This document shows, piece after piece, positions 36,092-45,092 of a stretch of DNA of 64,000 bases. Each line of letters opens with the position of its first letter. Position 1 is the stretch's first letter. This stretch comes from JANQEU01 sp965601455. Lineage in GTDB: Bacteria; Bacteroidota; Bacteroidia; Cytophagales; Cyclobacteriaceae. The stretch is taken from NCBI GenBank assembly GCA_965601455.1, contig OZ271831.1, positions 3,658,001 to 3,722,000 of the forward strand, written 5' to 3'. The position numbers and the translations under genes are program-made. The notes under the pieces were generated by a model. That model saw nothing but the letters and a program-made list of their open reading frames with translations, had not been told where the DNA came from and ran no database searches.

Positions 36092-38014
36092 TTAGAAATG
36101 GTAACGAACGAATGCCTCTATGGCTTCGTATTCTGTGAGTCCCAGTTGATCGTAAAATTTTGCTGTGTCTTTATTTCTATCTTCTGCTCTTTCCCAAAAC
36201 TCTCTGCTATCACTACCTGGAAATACCGGAGTATCTTTCTGTGATTGGTGTTTGAAGATTGCTTTCCTCTTTCGCATCAAATCAGATGGGCTAATAGGCA
36301 CAGCCATTTCGATCTCCTCAATTGGCCACTCTTGCCAAGCGCCTCTGTATAGCCATAGGTAACAGTCGTCAACCCAATCAGCCTTGTCGTTCTTCAATCT
36401 GGTAAGAGCTTCAATGATCGCATCCAAACAGACTTTATGTGTACCATGAGGATCTCTTAAATCGCCTGCAGCAAATACCTGATGCGGTTTTACTTCATTT
36501 AACAAATCCATTACGATCTCGATATCCGCGTCAGTGAGCCCACCTTTTTCTACTGTCCCTGTTTCGTAAAAAGGCATATTCAGAAAGTGAATATGATCAT
36601 CATCCAGGCCGCAGAATCTTGCTCCGGCAGCGGCTTCACCCTTCCGAATCAATCCTTTTATTGCCCTGACAATCGCAACGTCGGCATCACCTTGATCTTT
36701 GGCATCCAAAGCTTTCCTAACACCCTTCAATAGTTCATGCTGTTCATCTCCAATATTGCCTATATACTCCATAAAATCACCAGCAAATTCTGCAAACCTC
36801 CTGGCGTCGTCATCAAATACTGCAATATTTCCTGATGTTTGGTAGGCAACGTGCACGTCATGCTTTTGATCCACTAACCGAAGAAAAGTCCCTCCCATGG
36901 AAATGACATCATCATCGGGGTGAGGACTGAAAATGATGGACCTTTTATGGGCAGGTTCCGCCCTTTCTGGTCTCCGTTTATCGTCGGTATTTGGTTTTCC
37001 TCCAGGCCATCCGGTGATGGTGTTACTAAGCGTGTTAAACATCTTCACGTTTAAGTCCTGTGCATCACCATAATAGACAACTAAATCGCCAAGATCATTC
37101 ATCTTGTAGTCGTCGTCAGTAAGCTTCAAGATCGGCTTTCCAAGTTTTTGACTCAACCAGATTACCGCTCGCTTAGCCAATTGATCATTCCAGTTACAAA
37201 GTGATACTTCCCAAGGTGTTTTAATACGGGTCAGTTCCAATGCTGCATGTTGATCAATTAAGACCTCAACGTCTGGATGACTTTGAAGAAAAGTGGCAGG
37301 AATTTCTTTCGTGATTGGCCCCTCAATCGCTTTCTTAATGATTCCGGCTTTTTTCTCACCCCAAGCCATCAAGTAAATCTTGCGAGCTTTGAATATACTC
37401 TTGATCCCCATCGTAATGGCCCTGCGAGGTACTAGTTCCTCCCTTACGAATTCCCTTGTGGCATCAGCAATTGTAATTGGATCGAGTTTTACCATCCGGG
37501 TTAGTGAATCAGCATACGATGGTGGTTCATTGAATCCAACGTGACCTGTTCTACCGATTCCGAGCAATTGAATATCCATTCCACCCAGTTTGTCAATTTT
37601 CTTCTCATAGTTTCGACAGAACTCCCCGATATGATCCATGTCAAGGGTTCCGTCGGGTATATTTACGTTGTCAGGGTCAATGTCTACATGATCGAACAAG
37701 TGAGAGTGCATGAAATGGTGATAACTCAGGGGCGACTGTTTTGACATTGGGTAGTATTCATCCAGATTGAACGTGATCACATTTTTGAAGCTCAATCCTT
37801 CCTCTTTGTGCATTCTTACCAGTTCATCGTAAACTTCTACCGGACTGGCACCTGTCGCCAGGCCTAGTACAACGTACTTGTCTGTTTTCTGCCTGGAACG
37901 TATTAGCTCTGCTATTTCCTTTGCAATTTCCAGACAGGCGACTTTGCTATTCGCATAAATATGAACTGGTAATCGTTCTAGAGTTTTTGAGGAATCGTCA
38001 ACGGTTTGGACCAT
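36092..38014 (-). CDS. nagB: NagB-type glucosamine-6-phosphate deaminase fused to a PIG-L/LmbE deacetylase domain
   Basis: 640 residues. The N-terminal ~265 residues are NagB-like: GLATGASPVEVYDELV, FNLDEYYPMS (equivalent of Asp72) and LGIGRTGHVGFNEP. In E. coli the last motif is GNDGH, whose Asp141 takes part in ring opening; here it is T156, with H158 kept. The C-terminal part (about 350-640) is PIG-L/LmbE-like, with the zinc motif H365-P-D367-D368 and H523/H526 in DPHGTHK, apparently intact. NagB converts GlcN-6-P to Fru-6-P; PIG-L domains remove N-acetyl groups. First gene of nagB-galM, divergent from lacI. Confidence 0.92.
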   Translation of the reverse strand: MVQTVDDSSKTLERLPVHIYANSKVACLEIAKEIAELIRSRQKTDKYVVLGLATGASPVEVYDELVRMHKEEGLSFKNVITFNLDEYYPMSKQSPLSYHHFMHSHLFDHVDIDPDNVNIPDGTLDMDHIGEFCRNYEKKIDKLGGMDIQLLGIGRTGHVGFNEPPSYADSLTRMVKLDPITIADATREFVREELVPRRAITMGIKSIFKARKIYLMAWGEKKAGIIKKAIEGPITKEIPATFLQSHPDVEVLIDQHAALELTRIKTPWEVSLCNWNDQLAKRAVIWLSQKLGKPILKLTDDDYKMNDLGDLVVYYGDAQDLNVKMFNTLSNTITGWPGGKPNTDDKRRPERAEPAHKRSIIFSPHPDDDVISMGGTFLRLVDQKHDVHVAYQTSGNIAVFDDDARRFAEFAGDFMEYIGNIGDEQHELLKGVRKALDAKDQGDADVAIVRAIKGLIRKGEAAAGARFCGLDDDHIHFLNMPFYETGTVEKGGLTDADIEIVMDLLNEVKPHQVFAAGDLRDPHGTHKVCLDAIIEALTRLKNDKADWVDDCYLWLYRGAWQEWPIEEIEMAVPISPSDLMRKRKAIFKHQSQKDTPVFPGSDSREFWERAEDRNKDTAKFYDQLGLTEYEAIEAFVRYHF

Positions 38015-38085
38015 TTTTTAGGTGATTTATTTCGAAGTACAAAAAAATAGAGTAATACCCGCAAAAACAAGTAAAAAAATCAATA

Positions 38086-38099
38086 TGTGTTCGAACACA
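38086..38099. promoter_or_regulatory. LacI-type operator copy B (perfect palindrome)
   Basis: TGTGTTCGAACACA is a perfect 14-bp palindrome with a central CpG, in the 145-bp region between nagB and the LacI-family gene. Its centre is 21 bp, two helical turns, from copy C. Confidence 0.75.
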
Positions 38100-38106
38100 C
38101 TAAATT

Positions 38107-38120
38107 TTGGTTCGAACACA
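38107..38120. promoter_or_regulatory. LacI-type operator copy C
   Basis: TTGGTTCGAACACA matches copy B in 12 of 14 positions and shares its right flank (CAC-AAATTT). It overlaps a possible -33 TTG (38107-38109) that lies 20 nt before a -7-like TAATTTCG (38130-38137), so binding here could block the regulator's own promoter. Confidence 0.65.
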
Positions 38121-38159
38121 CCAAATTTGTAATTTCGCCATACAATACGAATTAAATCT

Positions 38160-39239
38160 GTGGTGAGCAGGAAAAAGATTACCATAAAGGATATTGCGGA
38201 AATGGCTGATGTGTCACCCGGGACGGTGGATAGGGTGATCCATAAACGTGGAAAAGTGTCTTCCGATAAGCTCCAGCGTATTCAAGCAGTATTGAAGGAG
38301 ATAAATTATCAACCTAACATTATTGCCAAAACGCTAAAGAACAACCGGATCTACCAAATAGCTGTTTTGATTCCTGAAACCAGTAGTGATGAGTATTGGC
38401 AGAAAGTTGAGTTTGGCGTTCGTGAGGCACTAAATGAATTCTCAAATTTTGGTATCCGTGCGAACATTCAATACTATCACATTAATAACAAAGACTCCTT
38501 TCAGTCCGAGGCTATGAAAGTCATCAAGTCCAATCCTGATGGCATTTTGGTTGCCCCAATGTCTACTGCTACCTCAAAGAGATTCTTTGATGAATGCAGA
38601 GTCAGAAAGCTTCCCTACATAGTTTTTAACTCTCCATTGAAAGAAGTTAATCCACTTGCCCTAATCGGTCAGGACTTACATCAAAGTGGACGTTTGGCTG
38701 CTGAGTTAATTTATCTTTCGCAATCGACCCAAGGTGAAATTGTTCTCATGCATATTGATGAAACGCCACAGAATGCACCACATGTTCACGATAAGGAAAA
38801 AGGGATAAAAACATATTTCCGAGACAAGAGTTACGATATGACAAAAATTAAAAGTATCGAACTGTTTCGTACTGACATGGAAGATCTAGATCCCATATTA
38901 GAAAAGGAGCTATCCGATCTTGAGAAACTTTCGGGTGTAATTGTTACCACCTCAAAGGTTTTTGAAATCGCGGAATATGTAAATCACAAGTATCCTGAAG
39001 CTACCATCGTAGGCTATGATCTGGTCAGCGCGAATACGAAACTTCTCTCTGAAGGCAAGGTGACCTTCTTAATAAACCAAAGTCCGATTCAGCAAGCTTA
39101 CCTTGGAATTCAACGATTTGTGGATCATTTCATCTTTGAAAAAACCATACCATCTTCAGATCTGTTGCCTATCCAGGTCGTTACACGCGAAAACTTACAC
39201 TCTATTCAGATCCAGAAATTTGGGACGGTACGGGTTTGA
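38160..39239 (+). CDS. LacI-family transcriptional regulator
   Basis: 359 residues. N-terminal helix-turn-helix and hinge: ITIKDIAEMADVSPGTVDRVIHKRGKVS (7-34) and NYQPNIIAKTLKNN (49-62). The rest is a periplasmic-binding-protein-like effector domain (IAVLIPETSSDEYW, GIRANIQYYH, DGILVAPMST, IGQDLHQSGRLAAELI), the type that binds sugars. The start is the GTG at 38160. It probably regulates nagB-galM, itself, and the distant SSS/GH109 operon through the shared palindrome. Its last 38 bp overlap the convergent Gfo/Idh/MocA gene. Confidence 0.93.
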   Translation: MVSRKKITIKDIAEMADVSPGTVDRVIHKRGKVSSDKLQRIQAVLKEINYQPNIIAKTLKNNRIYQIAVLIPETSSDEYWQKVEFGVREALNEFSNFGIRANIQYYHINNKDSFQSEAMKVIKSNPDGILVAPMSTATSKRFFDECRVRKLPYIVFNSPLKEVNPLALIGQDLHQSGRLAAELIYLSQSTQGEIVLMHIDETPQNAPHVHDKEKGIKTYFRDKSYDMTKIKSIELFRTDMEDLDPILEKELSDLEKLSGVIVTTSKVFEIAEYVNHKYPEATIVGYDLVSANTKLLSEGKVTFLINQSPIQQAYLGIQRFVDHFIFEKTIPSSDLLPIQVVTRENLHSIQIQKFGTVRV

Positions 39240-40569
39240 ATTCCGTTTTTCCAGGAACAGCAATTGGATACACCCCTCTCTCATCGGGCAAGACTGGAGC
39301 TTCATCATTAAATGAAGACAAATCCTTTGTCAAACGATGATCGGTAGCCATGGCCTCATCCCATGAAATCAATTGCCCTGAATACGTGGCCATCCTACCA
39401 AGGATAGCAGACATGCTAGCATTGGCACCCATTTCGACATCATCAAATTCGTAAGTTCCAGCCTTAATCGCTGCAAAAAGTTCGTTATGTTCCTGCTGGT
39501 ACGGATTGATGTCGTTGGTTCCATCATGATTATAGATAATCGATCCGTTCTTGGTTGATTTTACCTCACCATAGTTTCCTCCATGAACTCGGATATTGGC
39601 CTTGGTTCCCTGGAAGATTTCTTCAACTCGGTTGAGACATCCCGGTTGATGCCGACATTGACTGGAGATGACCTGCCCATCCGGGTAGGTGAATTCCACA
39701 AAATGATGGTCAAATATCTGACCGTGATCTTTTCCTTTACGAACCTCTCTGCCACCCATACCCTGTGCAGATATTGGAGTGGCTCCTATAAACCAATTGG
39801 CAACATCAATATTGTGAATATGCTGCTCTACAATATGATCACCGCATACCCATGTGAAATAGTACCAGTTTCTCATCTGGTACTCCAGTTCTGTTTGTTG
39901 GTACTGCCTAGGTCGAACCCAAACACCAGCACTATTCCAATATACCTGACCCGAAACAATTCGGCCGACCTTCCCTTTATCAACCAGTGATTTGACAGCT
40001 TTGTAGCTTTCTTGGTAATGACGCTGCAGACCGACAACAACATTTAGTTTCTTCTCCCTGGCCATCTTTGCTGACTCAAGAATCTGTTTGATACCTGCTA
40101 CATCAGTAGCGAGAGGCTTTTCCATGAAGACATGTTTTCCTTGCTTCACTGCATAATCAAAATGTAACGGTCGGAATCCTGGAGGTGTTGTAAGTATGAC
40201 CACATCTGCCATATCAATTGCCTTCCGGTAACCATCAAAACCAACAAATTTAGAACCTTCAGTAACCTGTAATTGCCCCGAATCAGCATATCTAGCGGAC
40301 AAACCTTTGTAACTATCTTCCAGTCTGTCGGAAAACGCATCGGCCATGGCAACCAACCGAGTATCCGGATCGGCTTGTAGTGCTTGATTGGCGGCACCTG
40401 TTCCTCGTCCACCACAACCGACCAGAGCTACCTTGATTTCACCAGCAGCTGCTACATACGCACTTGCATCTACTGGGAGGGAACTTAATACCATACCAGC
40501 ACCCGCCATTTTTGCCGAATTTTGAAGAAAATCTCTTCTGGCTTTTTCCTTTTTAGATAGTGTTTTCAT
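39202..40569 (-). CDS. Tat-exported Gfo/Idh/MocA oxidoreductase
   Basis: 455 residues. Twin-Arg signal KARRDFLQ; NAD(P)-binding VALVGCGGRGTG; the EKP motif is intact (FMEKPLATD), as is a downstream His pair in EQHIHNIDVANWF. Periplasmic members oxidise or reduce sugars at C3 using a tightly bound cofactor. It follows the SUMF1-fold gene by 2 nt, so it is the distal gene of that minus-strand operon, and runs 38 bp into the end of lacI. Confidence 0.9.
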   Translation of the reverse strand: MKTLSKKEKARRDFLQNSAKMAGAGMVLSSLPVDASAYVAAAGEIKVALVGCGGRGTGAANQALQADPDTRLVAMADAFSDRLEDSYKGLSARYADSGQLQVTEGSKFVGFDGYRKAIDMADVVILTTPPGFRPLHFDYAVKQGKHVFMEKPLATDVAGIKQILESAKMAREKKLNVVVGLQRHYQESYKAVKSLVDKGKVGRIVSGQVYWNSAGVWVRPRQYQQTELEYQMRNWYYFTWVCGDHIVEQHIHNIDVANWFIGATPISAQGMGGREVRKGKDHGQIFDHHFVEFTYPDGQVISSQCRHQPGCLNRVEEIFQGTKANIRVHGGNYGEVKSTKNGSIIYNHDGTNDINPYQQEHNELFAAIKAGTYEFDDVEMGANASMSAILGRMATYSGQLISWDEAMATDHRLTKDLSSFNDEAPVLPDERGVYPIAVPGKTEFKPVPSQISGSE

Positions 40570-40571
40570 GG

Positions 40572-41537
40572 TTAGTATTCATTTATTGGTTTTCCCCACA
40601 ATCGTTCCATCTCCTCAACCGAAGGTAAAGATTTTGGTCGTACGATCCTAAATCCCACGTGGGTGGCGTCCGTCATCCACCATAAGCTTTTCGGAAATTG
40701 TGGGTCTCTTTGTTTCCAATTCTTTGTTGAAGCAAGTCTTGCTGCGGATCTTAGTCTTTCCGGTTTATCCATCCATGAACCACCTCTAACAACATTCGGG
40801 TAGAGAACCTCAGGATCGTAGATGATTGGATTAGACATCCCGTCCTTGATTTGTGCGTAAGTAGTTGGTTGATAGTTATCGATTACCCATTCGGCGACAT
40901 TTCCGTGCATATCATAAAGACCAAATGCGTTTGGTTCTTTCAATCCACCTTTCTGGAATGTCCCGTTACTATTTCCCTGATGCCAGGAATAAAATCCGAC
41001 CTCCTCTACAGCATTTCCAAAGGAATATGAACTGGTAGTGTTTGCCCGGCAGGCATACTCCCATTCTGCTTCTGTCGGTAACCGGTAATACACACCGGTC
41101 AAAGCCGATAGCCATTTGCAAAAAGTGGAAGCAGCATATTGGGTGATATTCACAATGGGATATCCGGGTCTATTAAAATTTACGTACGGCATAGTGGCTG
41201 CAGACACTCCATCCACCTGAATATTAACTTCATTTCCTTCAGGCAGCATTTCATCGTCTATTTCCCTGTAGAGAAACAACTCGAATTGATCCCATGTGAT
41301 CTCGGCTGAGGCCATCCAGAAATCACTCACACTCACGTGTACTTGTGGGCCTTCGTCCTCATTTCGACCTACTTCCCTGGAGTCACTTCCCATTAAAAAA
41401 GCACCTCCGGGTATTGCAATCATTTCAATACTTTCGGTAGAGCCGGGGATCAACTGATCGTAGGATTGAAAATCTTGTGCTTGACTGAATGAGAGAGTTC
41501 CTAGCAGAACCAGTAGCAAGTATACACTTCGAAACAT
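40572..41537 (-). CDS. Secreted SUMF1/FGE-fold protein lacking the catalytic cysteines
   Basis: 321 residues with a signal peptide (to about SFSQAQ). The formylglycine-generating-enzyme fold is clear: MIAIPGGAFLMGSD, YRLPTEAEWEYACRA, AFGLYDMHGNVAEWV, VVRGGSWMD and HVGFRIVRP. The Cys pair that FGE uses for sulfatase activation falls in the segment after GGSW; here it reads MDKPERLRSAARLAS with no Cys. It is therefore unlikely to activate sulfatases, and none are nearby. More likely a binding or structural protein paired with the downstream oxidoreductase. Confidence 0.88.
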   Translation of the reverse strand: MFRSVYLLLVLLGTLSFSQAQDFQSYDQLIPGSTESIEMIAIPGGAFLMGSDSREVGRNEDEGPQVHVSVSDFWMASAEITWDQFELFLYREIDDEMLPEGNEVNIQVDGVSAATMPYVNFNRPGYPIVNITQYAASTFCKWLSALTGVYYRLPTEAEWEYACRANTTSSYSFGNAVEEVGFYSWHQGNSNGTFQKGGLKEPNAFGLYDMHGNVAEWVIDNYQPTTYAQIKDGMSNPIIYDPEVLYPNVVRGGSWMDKPERLRSAARLASTKNWKQRDPQFPKSLWWMTDATHVGFRIVRPKSLPSVEEMERLWGKPINEY

Positions 41538-41616
41538 GATAGAAATTTCCCTAATATATACCGCAAACCGGTACCGATAAAATTTCTCCTGGTAACAATG
41601 ATTTCACGGCGGTTTT

Positions 41617-41631
41617 AGACAATGATTGTCT
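41617..41631. promoter_or_regulatory. Palindromic candidate operator between divergent operons
   Basis: AGACAATGATTGTCT is a perfect 7+7 palindrome with one central base. It lies in the 192-bp region between the SUMF1-fold gene and the ThuA/quinoprotein gene. A shorter palindrome, CGGTACCG, is at 41569-41576. Its site differs from the LacI-type operators at 20.9 and 38.1 kb. Confidence 0.45.
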
Positions 41632-41729
41632 CCAAGCATCAAAAACGGTCCGAATACCCTTGCAATTCGTACAAAAACCCACAGTCTGCAGAATCAGGTG
41701 GTCATTAATTTTATGATTATTTATTAACT

Positions 41730-44700
41730 ATGACTACCATTCAAAGGTTAACCTGGCTAGTTGCCGTGACCCTATTTATTCTTTCCTGCGAATCAACAAG
41801 ACCCGAGAAAAGGATCCTGGTTTTTACCAAAAACTCAATTGGAAAAGTGCTCCCCAAAAGATCCATTGAGTCCGTATCCCGGCTTTGTGTGGAAAACGGC
41901 ATAAAAGTAGATACAACATCAGACGGCAATTTTTTTCATGAAGACTCGCTTCGTCAATACAGCGCAATCCTTTTTCTCAACACGGTAGGTGATGTTTTAG
42001 ATTACAGACAACAGGCAGATTTTAAAAGATATATTCAGTCTGGTGGAGGGTTCGTTGGAGTACACTCCGCGGCAGCTACTGAGTACCGATGGCCATGGTA
42101 CAACCAACTGGTTGGGGCCTACTTTGACGGGCAGTCGATTGTAAAAGAGGCTGAAATACGAAAGAAAGTAGCACATCCAAGTACCGCTCACCTGTCAGAG
42201 CAGTGGACGGTTCAAGAAAGTTGGTATACACTCAGAGAAGCTCAGGAGGGACTACAGGTGCTTCTCGAACTTGATAATTCAAATCCAATTTCATGGTTCA
42301 GGGAATTCGACGGTGGACGATCGTGGTTTACCGCTCTCGGTTATTCCTCAGATATGTACCAGGACCCCTTGTTTCTACAGCATTTAATGGGTGGTATCCA
42401 ATACGCTATTGGAAGTAATACCAGCAATGATTTCAGTAAAGCAACTGAGGAAAGGGTACCAGAGGCTGAAAATTTCGTGAAGCACGTTCTAGCTGAAAAG
42501 CTTGACGAACCAATGGAACTAACTGTACTTCCTGATGGTCAGATTCTCTTTGTCGAAAGAAGAGGAGATATTCATTTATTTGACCCAAATTCTGAATCTC
42601 TTAGCCTCGCCGGACATCTGGATGTTTACGACGGCTATGAAGACGGCATGCTGGGACTGACCCATGATCCTGAATTCCCGGCTAATAATTGGATTTACAT
42701 TTACTATTCACCAGCAGGTTCCGATTCGATTCAAAGACTGAGCAGATTTACCTTTTCAGAAAAAGAGGTTGATTTATCGAGTGAATCAATAATGTTGGAG
42801 ATTCCCTCCCAACGAAAAGAGTGTTGTCATTCAGGTGGGTCGTTGGCCTTTGATGGAAATGGACTCCTATATCTTTCTTTAGGGGATAACACAAATCCTT
42901 TAACCTACTCCCATTACGATAGAGATCATATATTTGCCCCACACGATGAAAGACCTGGAAGAGAACCTTGGGATGCTCAACGAACGGCAGGTAACACAAA
43001 TGACCTTCGTGGTGGAATCATTCGAATCAAACCTCAAGCTGATGGCTCTTACAGTATACCAGATGGGAATCTTTACCCTGAAGGTGAGAAAGATACACGC
43101 CCAGAGATTTACGTTTTAGGGGCAAGGAATCCTTTTAGAATTTCCGTAGATAAAAAAACGGGTTATCTGTATTATGGAGAAGTAGGTACTGACACCGGTG
43201 CTGACTCCGAAAGAGGTCCTAAAGGATACGACGAGTTCAATCAGGTTAGGGAAGCAGGATATTTTGGTTGGCCCTATGTGGTAGCAAACAATATACCTTA
43301 TTCCAGATACAATTGGTCCACCGGCGAATTAGGTGAAACCTTCAATCCGGAAGGTCCAATCAATGTATCGGTGAACAACACAGGCAAACAAGATCTACCA
43401 CCTGCCAAACCTGCCATGATATGGTATCCATATGAAATTTCGGAGGTCTTCCCTTCTCTTGGAAAAGGTGGGCGAAATGCAATGGCAGGGCCCGTTTACT
43501 ATTCAGAAGACTATCCTGAAAACAAAAGAAGGTTTCCATCATACTATGATGGCAAATGGTTTATCTACGAATGGATGCGAAACTGGATAAAGGTTGTAAC
43601 CTTTGATGAAAAGGGAGATTACCTCGAGATTGAGCCTTTCCTTCCCGGATTAGAATTGTCCAGCCCGATGGATATGGAATTTGGATATGATGGAGCATTG
43701 TATTTCCTGGAATATGGAACAAATTGGTTTACAGGAAACGACGATGCCCGCCTGGTTCGGTTGGATTATAATGATCAAAACAGACTCCCGGTAGCCAAGA
43801 TTGTTGCTAATAATAATGCCGGGGCATTGCCTCTCAATGTCAACTTATCATCGGAAGGATCATTTGACTTTGACAAAGAGGACGTATTGACCTATAGCTG
43901 GAATATTGATGGAACTCCCGTGTCCACTGATCCTGCATTTGAATATGAATTTATTGACGCTGGAGTCTATAATATTCAGCTGACCGTTACCGATTCTAAA
44001 GGCGAATCATCACAAAAGTCAATTTCCATTGCTGCAGGAAACGATCCTCCTGTAATAGATATGACTTTTGGTTCAAACCAGTCATTCTACAGATCTAACA
44101 AACCCTTTTCCTACAAGGTCCTTGTTGAAGATCTGGAAGATGGTAACAGTACTGATGAAGATTTCAACATTGAAAATCTCAAAGTAAATGTAGCATATCT
44201 GGAAGGCGTAAAACCCAATGACGGATACAGTGTAAGCCTTAATCCAAATCGGGAAGGAATGCTGTTAATTGACGGAAGTGATTGTAAGTCATGTCATTCA
44301 ATCGGTCAAATGTCTGTTGGGCCTTCCTACCAGGCCGTTGCCGAGCGCTATAAAGATCAGGAGGAGGCCCTTCAAAACCTTTCGGAGAAGATCATAAAAG
44401 GAGGTGGAGGAAATTGGGGAGATCATTCTATGGCGGCACACCCACAATTCAGTATGGACGAAGCTCGAGCCATTGTGAGATATATACTTTCTATAAATGA
44501 AGGAGCCCAATCCATTGACCCTGCAGGCAATCTGACTCCCTCCTCCTCCAATGGACTATATGTCTTTGAGGTCAACTATATGGATACTGGTGCCAACGGA
44601 TTGGACCCTATCGAAGTATCAAAAAGATTTGTCTTAAGACCTTCAAGAGTTGAACTGGAAGACTGTGACAGTTACCAGGGAATTGTAAAGGAAAGGCCAT

Positions 44701-45032
44701 CATCGACAAACTACATGCTGGTGAGTACGGTAACCAATCCGGCAACAATGATATTCAATCAATTGGATATTAATGGATTTTCCAGCATTCGACTGAGAGT
44801 CTCTTCAGAGAACTCAGGAAATATCCTGGAAGTCAGGTCCGGAACACTTAACGGAGAGGTTCTGGCAGAAGTAAACATACCTAACACAAAGGATCGATTG
44901 TCCTGGACCGAAATTGAAACAAGCATAGGATCCGTCAAAACAATCAATGACTTGGTATTTGTTATGAAAAACCCAGACAATTCTTTACAAGAGAACCTTT
45001 TCAATCTGGATTGGATTGAATTACTCCCATGA
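41730..45032 (+). CDS. Lipoprotein fusion: ThuA, PQQ-type sugar dehydrogenase, PKD, cytochrome c and carbohydrate-binding domain
   Basis: 1100 residues with lipobox FILSC. In order: a ThuA-like domain (about 28-230; GGGFVGVHSAAATEYRWPWY), a six-bladed glucose/sorbosone dehydrogenase propeller (about 245-680; GMLGLTHDPEF, GARNPFRISVD), a PKD domain (about 690-780; YSWNIDGTPV, VTDSKGESS), a class I cytochrome c with CKSCH at 852-856 and HSMAAHP nearby, and a C-terminal beta-sandwich resembling CBM6 (about 970-1100). It would oxidise a sugar in the periplasm or at the surface and pass electrons to its own haem. First gene of a three-gene operon. Confidence 0.9.
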   Translation: MTTIQRLTWLVAVTLFILSCESTRPEKRILVFTKNSIGKVLPKRSIESVSRLCVENGIKVDTTSDGNFFHEDSLRQYSAILFLNTVGDVLDYRQQADFKRYIQSGGGFVGVHSAAATEYRWPWYNQLVGAYFDGQSIVKEAEIRKKVAHPSTAHLSEQWTVQESWYTLREAQEGLQVLLELDNSNPISWFREFDGGRSWFTALGYSSDMYQDPLFLQHLMGGIQYAIGSNTSNDFSKATEERVPEAENFVKHVLAEKLDEPMELTVLPDGQILFVERRGDIHLFDPNSESLSLAGHLDVYDGYEDGMLGLTHDPEFPANNWIYIYYSPAGSDSIQRLSRFTFSEKEVDLSSESIMLEIPSQRKECCHSGGSLAFDGNGLLYLSLGDNTNPLTYSHYDRDHIFAPHDERPGREPWDAQRTAGNTNDLRGGIIRIKPQADGSYSIPDGNLYPEGEKDTRPEIYVLGARNPFRISVDKKTGYLYYGEVGTDTGADSERGPKGYDEFNQVREAGYFGWPYVVANNIPYSRYNWSTGELGETFNPEGPINVSVNNTGKQDLPPAKPAMIWYPYEISEVFPSLGKGGRNAMAGPVYYSEDYPENKRRFPSYYDGKWFIYEWMRNWIKVVTFDEKGDYLEIEPFLPGLELSSPMDMEFGYDGALYFLEYGTNWFTGNDDARLVRLDYNDQNRLPVAKIVANNNAGALPLNVNLSSEGSFDFDKEDVLTYSWNIDGTPVSTDPAFEYEFIDAGVYNIQLTVTDSKGESSQKSISIAAGNDPPVIDMTFGSNQSFYRSNKPFSYKVLVEDLEDGNSTDEDFNIENLKVNVAYLEGVKPNDGYSVSLNPNREGMLLIDGSDCKSCHSIGQMSVGPSYQAVAERYKDQEEALQNLSEKIIKGGGGNWGDHSMAAHPQFSMDEARAIVRYILSINEGAQSIDPAGNLTPSSSNGLYVFEVNYMDTGANGLDPIEVSKRFVLRPSRVELEDCDSYQGIVKERPSSTNYMLVSTVTNPATMIFNQLDINGFSSIRLRVSSENSGNILEVRSGTLNGEVLAEVNIPNTKDRLSWTEIETSIGSVKTINDLVFVMKNPDNSLQENLFNLDWIELLP

Positions 45033-45092
45033 CACACAAATCGCGGGAGAACAATTAATCTGTTAAATTCCTAATAAACAAACCCAAAACAT

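Noticed and set aside
40572..41537. Calling this an active formylglycine-generating enzyme
   Set aside because: The catalytic Cys pair is absent and there is no sulfatase gene in the window.
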